Part shown: piece after piece, positions 6,189-6,328 of the stretch
How the letters are laid out: each line of letters begins with the position of its first letter
Numbering within the stretch: position 1 is the first letter of the stretch
Assembly: GCA_023381945.1 (NCBI GenBank)
Contig: JAMCQY010000240.1
Span: forward strand, 1-6,328
Reading direction: 5' to 3'
Origin: Deltaproteobacteria bacterium
GTDB taxonomy: Bacteria > Desulfobacterota > Desulfobaccia > Desulfobaccales > 0-14-0-80-60-11
DNA length: 6,328 nt
Made by a program: the position numbers and the translations under genes
Notes under the pieces: model-generated
Database searches by the model: none
Seen by the model: the letters and a program-made list of their open reading frames with translations, nothing else
What the model was told of the DNA's origin: nothing

Positions 6189-6221
6189 CCGTGAAAATCT
6201 GCCCAAAGGAGGTATTCACGG
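6189..6221 (+). ncRNA. Hairpin with a perfect Shine-Dalgarno sequence in its loop; leader or small RNA candidate
   Basis: CCGTGAA (6189-6195) and TTCACGG (6215-6221) form a perfect 7-base inverted repeat. The 19-base loop contains AAAGGAGGT (6205-6213), a full complement of the 16S rRNA anti-Shine-Dalgarno. No ATG, GTG or TTG lies at normal spacing (5-10 bases) downstream. The first ATG in the leader's vicinity, at 6252, opens only 11 codons. The site could be a regulatory leader for a gene to the right, a small RNA that binds ribosomes, or the relic of a lost gene. Confidence 0.35.
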
Positions 6222-6328
6222 ATTCCTAGCCACAAGAGCGATTTATACCTTATGCCTAAATTTCAGTGCGAAAATGGGCAAGTTTAATTTTCTAAGTACA
6301 ATTAATACCATTGACTTTTTATCAAGAT

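Larger units (their letters stand above)
5905..6328. other. AT-rich stretch without a convincing gene, at the window's right end
   Basis: This is 424 bases of mostly 30-40% GC, against about 65% in a sample of the preceding gene. It holds the tail of a possible terminator, a small hairpin (TTTCC 6046-6050 with GGAAA 6056-6060), a 34-codon open frame on the minus strand (5995-6099), an extended -10 promoter candidate (6177-6185), a hairpin with a Shine-Dalgarno sequence (6189-6221), and TTGACT at 6311-6316 that could be the -35 box of a promoter cut by the window edge. No open frame here looks like a known protein. Confidence 0.65.

Noticed and set aside
6222..6287. Short gene behind the Shine-Dalgarno at 6205-6213 using ATT 6222 or ATG 6252
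   Set aside because: ATT starts are very rare, the ATG is about 39 bases from the ribosome site, and the frame ends after 22 or 11 codons.

Overview
The window looks like a chromosomal stretch from a Gram-negative, probably environmental bacterium. Coding DNA is GC-rich (one 60-base sample inside the last gene is about 65% GC), while the gaps between genes drop to roughly 30-40% GC. An O-antigen-ligase-type membrane protein and sugar-handling genes suggest an outer-surface polysaccharide locus. The overall style (zinc dehydrogenase, NodB-like protein, GT2, Wzy/WaaL-like protein, C-rich/G-rich dispersed hairpins) reminds me of Desulfobacterota/deltaproteobacteria, but this is an impression, not a demonstration.

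Layout. (1) 1-923, + strand: the C-terminal part of a zinc-dependent medium-chain dehydrogenase, cut by the left edge. (2) 937-1011: a nested palindromic repeat filling most of the gap. (3) 1030-1950, +: a polysaccharide-deacetylase-like (NodB-fold) protein. (4) 1951-2236: an AT-rich gap between convergent genes, with a weak hairpin and a second, unrelated palindromic element (2070-2129). (5) 2237-3043, - strand: a soluble family 2 glycosyltransferase of the polyprenyl-phosphate sugar synthase type. (6) 3044-3262: a divergent intergenic region. (7) 3263-4492, +: an O-antigen ligase/polymerase-like membrane protein, whose start is best placed at a TTG behind a clear ribosome binding site. (8) 4573-5904, +: a multi-spanning membrane protein resembling GT-C glycosyltransferases, with a possible terminator at its stop codon. 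(9) 5905-6328: an AT-rich stretch without a convincing gene, holding an extended -10 promoter candidate and a hairpin that carries a perfect Shine-Dalgarno sequence in its loop.

How the genes may work together (inference): the GT2 enzyme could charge a polyprenyl phosphate with a sugar, the GT-C-like protein could use such a lipid-linked sugar on the periplasmic side, and the ligase/polymerase-like protein could join or transfer glycan chains. The deacetylase-like protein could trim N- or O-acetyl groups. The dehydrogenase's substrate is unknown. I found no CRISPR array, tRNA, rRNA, transposase, phage gene or clear new defence system. The most unusual signals are the three structured non-coding elements.
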